From assembly GCA_900110595.1 (NCBI GenBank), contig FOEZ01000007.1, positions 62,001 through 126,000 on the forward strand: a stretch of DNA of 64,000 bases, read 5' to 3'. The notes under the pieces were generated by a model. It saw only the letters and a program-made list of their open reading frames with translations. It was not told the DNA's origin and did no database searches. Made by a program: the position numbers and the translations under genes. Origin of the DNA: Arthrobacter sp. OV608 (GTDB lineage Bacteria; Actinomycetota; Actinomycetes; Actinomycetales; Micrococcaceae). Of this stretch, positions 62,153 to 64,000 are shown in pieces; position 1 is the stretch's first letter; every line of letters starts with the position of its first letter.

Positions 62153-64000
62153 CTAACCGGCGCGGGTGTAGACGATATCCGGCTGCGCGGGAAGCTCCAT
62201 GTCCTTACCGATGAAGAAGCCGGGGTGCGGCGGCTGGTTGTAGGCGATGTTCTCGCGTGCAACCGAAAGCCGGTACGCCGGATCGTGCATCAGGGTCCGG
62301 AGCCGGACGTCAGTGGACGCGGTGGTGGTGTAGATCCGCAACTCTGTGCTGTCAGCCGATGGCCAGGCGAGTTCCTCACGCCAGTCACCCAGGAGATCGG
62401 CCTGGATGGCGGGATTGCCCTTGGTGCTGTTGTTGGACTTGGCACCGGCGGCCGTCAGCAGCCTGTCACTGGATTCGGTCTCCCAGTTCCACTTGGCGAT
62501 GCTGGGCGTCCCCGTGCTGGTGGCAGCGTTCCAGTCATGATCCACGATCTCGCGGAGCAGGTCGCCGTCCCACCAGGCCATGAAGTTGGCTGCCGGGATC
62601 TTGTTGGCTATCAGCTCCCCCTTGGAGGACCGCAGTTCACCAACGGGCGAGTTCCAGGCCGCGTCGCCACCAATGGCCCAGCCTTCGGCACCCGCGTAGC
62701 GCGGATCGATGTCTCCGGCGGCCGCGCGGCCGGTGTCCTTGGTGGCGGGGATGCTCCAGAGCACCTCGCCGGTCCGTGAATCCCGGAACGTGGCGCCCCT
62801 GTTGCCGCTCGAGCCCATATCCTCGTGGGCGGCAAACGTCTCCAGTCCCGGCCGGGACGGGTCGAGGTCGCTGGTGTGGATGGCGTCGCCATGGCCCAGA
62901 CCGGTGGTGTACAGGGGCTTGCCGTTGTCATCGATGGTCATGGAACCGAAGACAAACTCGTCCTTGCCATCAGCGTCCACATCCACCACGGACAGGTTGT
63001 GGTTGCCCTGGCTCCGGTACTGGGCGCCGCTGATATCCGAATCGAAGACCCAGCGCCTGGTGATCTTGCCGCCCACCAGGTCGTAGGTGGCCAGCACGGC
63101 GCGGGTATAGTAGCCGCGGCTGAACATCATGGACGGGTGTTCACCATCCAGGTAGGCCACAGCGCCGAGGAAGCGGTCCACGCGGTTTCCGTACGTGTCG
63201 CCCCAGGCCCCCACGTCGCCGCGCGGCGGATCGTAGGCAACGGTGTCCATCACAGTGCCGCTGGCCCCGTGGAACACGGTCAGGTACTCCGGCCCCGTGA
63301 GCACGTACCCGCTGCTGTTGCGGTAATCGGCGCCGGGGTTGCCGATCACGGTGCCCGCGGCGTCACGCGTGCCGTCCGCCGTCTTCATCGCAACTTCAGC
63401 CTTGCCGTCGCCGTCGAAGTCGTAGGCGAGCAACTGGGTGTAGTGGGCGCCGGCACGAATGTTCGGGCCCATGTTGATGCGCCAGAGCTTAGTGCCGTCC
63501 ATCCTGTAGGCATCCACGTAGACAGTACCGGTGTAGCCTGCCTGCGAGTTGTCCTTGGAGTTGGACGGGGACCACATCTGGAGGACCTCGTACGTGCCGT
63601 CACCGTCCAGGTCTGCCACGCTCGAATCCCCGGCGGAGTAGCTGTACGGCTGGCCGTCCTTGGTGTAGTCGTCGGCAGGCTTGTCCAGCTTGATGGCAAG
63701 GTAGTCCCGGGCCAGCGGCGTGAACTCCACGGTGAGCTGGTCCCCGCCGTTGCCCACGGATTTGATGACGTACCTGGAGGACGCCGTTCCTGCCGGATCG
63801 AGGAAGGTGGTGCTGTTGCGGATCGGCTCATCAGTGAGCTGGACGCCGTCGCGGATCACATGGAAGCCGATCTGCTCAGGGTCGAGTCCGAGCATGCGCC
63901 AGCCCACCCGGACCCCTTCGCCGGTCAGCAACGCAACGGGGGCGCGGTCCAGCTTCTCCATCTGGCGGTTCACCACAGTGACCTTTTCAGTCCCCACCAC
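62153..64000 (-). CDS. Rhamnogalacturonan lyase, PL11 type (partial, runs off right edge)
   Basis: At least 615 codons are visible; the N-terminus lies beyond 64000. The visible part has the fibronectin-like linker near its start and then the eight-bladed propeller of PL11 enzymes (YesW/YesX type): VADLDGDGTYEVLQMW, AYDFDGDGKAEVAMKTADG, GNHNLSVVDVDADGKDEF and DLLGDWREELAWPS with the calcium-binding DxDxDG loops. It degrades the rhamnogalacturonan backbone of pectin outside the cell. The true start, signal peptide and upstream module cannot be judged. Confidence 0.92.
   Translation of the reverse strand: MVGTEKVTVVNRQMEKLDRAPVALLTGEGVRVGWRMLGLDPEQIGFHVIRDGVQLTDEPIRNSTTFLDPAGTASSRYVIKSVGNGGDQLTVEFTPLARDYLAIKLDKPADDYTKDGQPYSYSAGDSSVADLDGDGTYEVLQMWSPSNSKDNSQAGYTGTVYVDAYRMDGTKLWRINMGPNIRAGAHYTQLLAYDFDGDGKAEVAMKTADGTRDAAGTVIGNPGADYRNSSGYVLTGPEYLTVFHGASGTVMDTVAYDPPRGDVGAWGDTYGNRVDRFLGAVAYLDGEHPSMMFSRGYYTRAVLATYDLVGGKITRRWVFDSDISGAQYRSQGNHNLSVVDVDADGKDEFVFGSMTIDDNGKPLYTTGLGHGDAIHTSDLDPSRPGLETFAAHEDMGSSGNRGATFRDSRTGEVLWSIPATKDTGRAAAGDIDPRYAGAEGWAIGGDAAWNSPVGELRSSKGELIANKIPAANFMAWWDGDLLREIVDHDWNAATSTGTPSIAKWNWETESSDRLLTAAGAKSNNSTKGNPAIQADLLGDWREELAWPSADSTELRIYTTTASTDVRLRTLMHDPAYRLSVARENIAYNQPPHPGFFIGKDMELPAQPDIVYTRAG

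Noticed and set aside
1..64000. CRISPR arrays, tRNA, rRNA or intact insertion sequences
   Set aside because: I saw no direct repeats with regular spacing, no cloverleaf sequences, and no terminal inverted repeats flanking a transposase.

Overview
The window is chromosomal DNA of a high-GC actinobacterium, most likely Arthrobacter or Pseudarthrobacter (Micrococcaceae). The evidence is strong G/C third-codon preference, actinobacterial parS sites beside trxA-trxB-murJ, an S6-SSB-S18-L9-DnaB cluster, and protein families typical of that group. The gene content (ParB-binding sites, trxAB, murJ, CCA-adding enzyme, rpsF-ssb-rpsR-rplI-dnaB) places it in the origin-proximal part of the chromosome. 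dnaA and parAB themselves are not in the window.

Layout. 1-1416 has no convincing gene but carries three parS sites, two of them inside a decayed tandem duplication. 1417-7529 (minus) holds trxA, trxB, a membrane-anchored pseudokinase-like protein, murJ and a NUDIX hydrolase. 7689-9775 (plus) has the CCA-adding enzyme and a histidine phosphatase. 9776-10622 holds two very small ORFs with near-perfect Shine-Dalgarno sequences. 10623-17310 (plus) has a GT87 mannosyltransferase-like protein, an FAD oxidoreductase, a lipoprotein transpeptidase and an ABC-F ATPase. A nested palindrome follows, then a DeoR regulator with its own operator, an MFS transporter, a PAP2/lipid-kinase fusion, an ABC-2 exporter with its two-component system, an intradiol-dioxygenase-like lipoprotein and an M18 aminopeptidase, ending at 27344.

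27345-46590 is an exopolysaccharide locus in two converging blocks. The plus block (27778-34248) is mainly glycosyltransferases. The minus block (34623-46590) holds two Wzz-like proteins, Wzy, Wzx, another glycosyltransferase, an amino-sugar cassette (oxidoreductase, epimerase, two aminotransferases, one acetyltransferase) and the initiating phosphoglycosyltransferase. An ISL3-type transposase remnant sits where the blocks meet. The likely flow is: nucleotide-amino-sugar synthesis, priming on undecaprenyl phosphate, extension by the glycosyltransferases, Wzx flipping, then Wzy/Wzz polymerisation. A large LuxR-type ATPase regulator (46745-49438) lies just upstream on the same strand.

49881-64000 holds an amino-acid permease, the ribosomal/SSB cluster with a probable autoregulatory leader, several small metabolic genes, a 752-residue secreted multidomain protein, two small membrane proteins, a 670-base intergenic region rich in DnaA-box-like sequences, dnaB (TTG start), a double-hotdog thioesterase and a rhamnogalacturonan lyase that runs off the right edge. 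I found no CRISPR array, tRNA, rRNA or intact insertion sequence. The most interesting signals are the parS duplication, the split MurJ/pseudokinase architecture, the paired micro-ORFs, the nested palindrome, the rpsF leader and the DnaA-box-rich region before dnaB.
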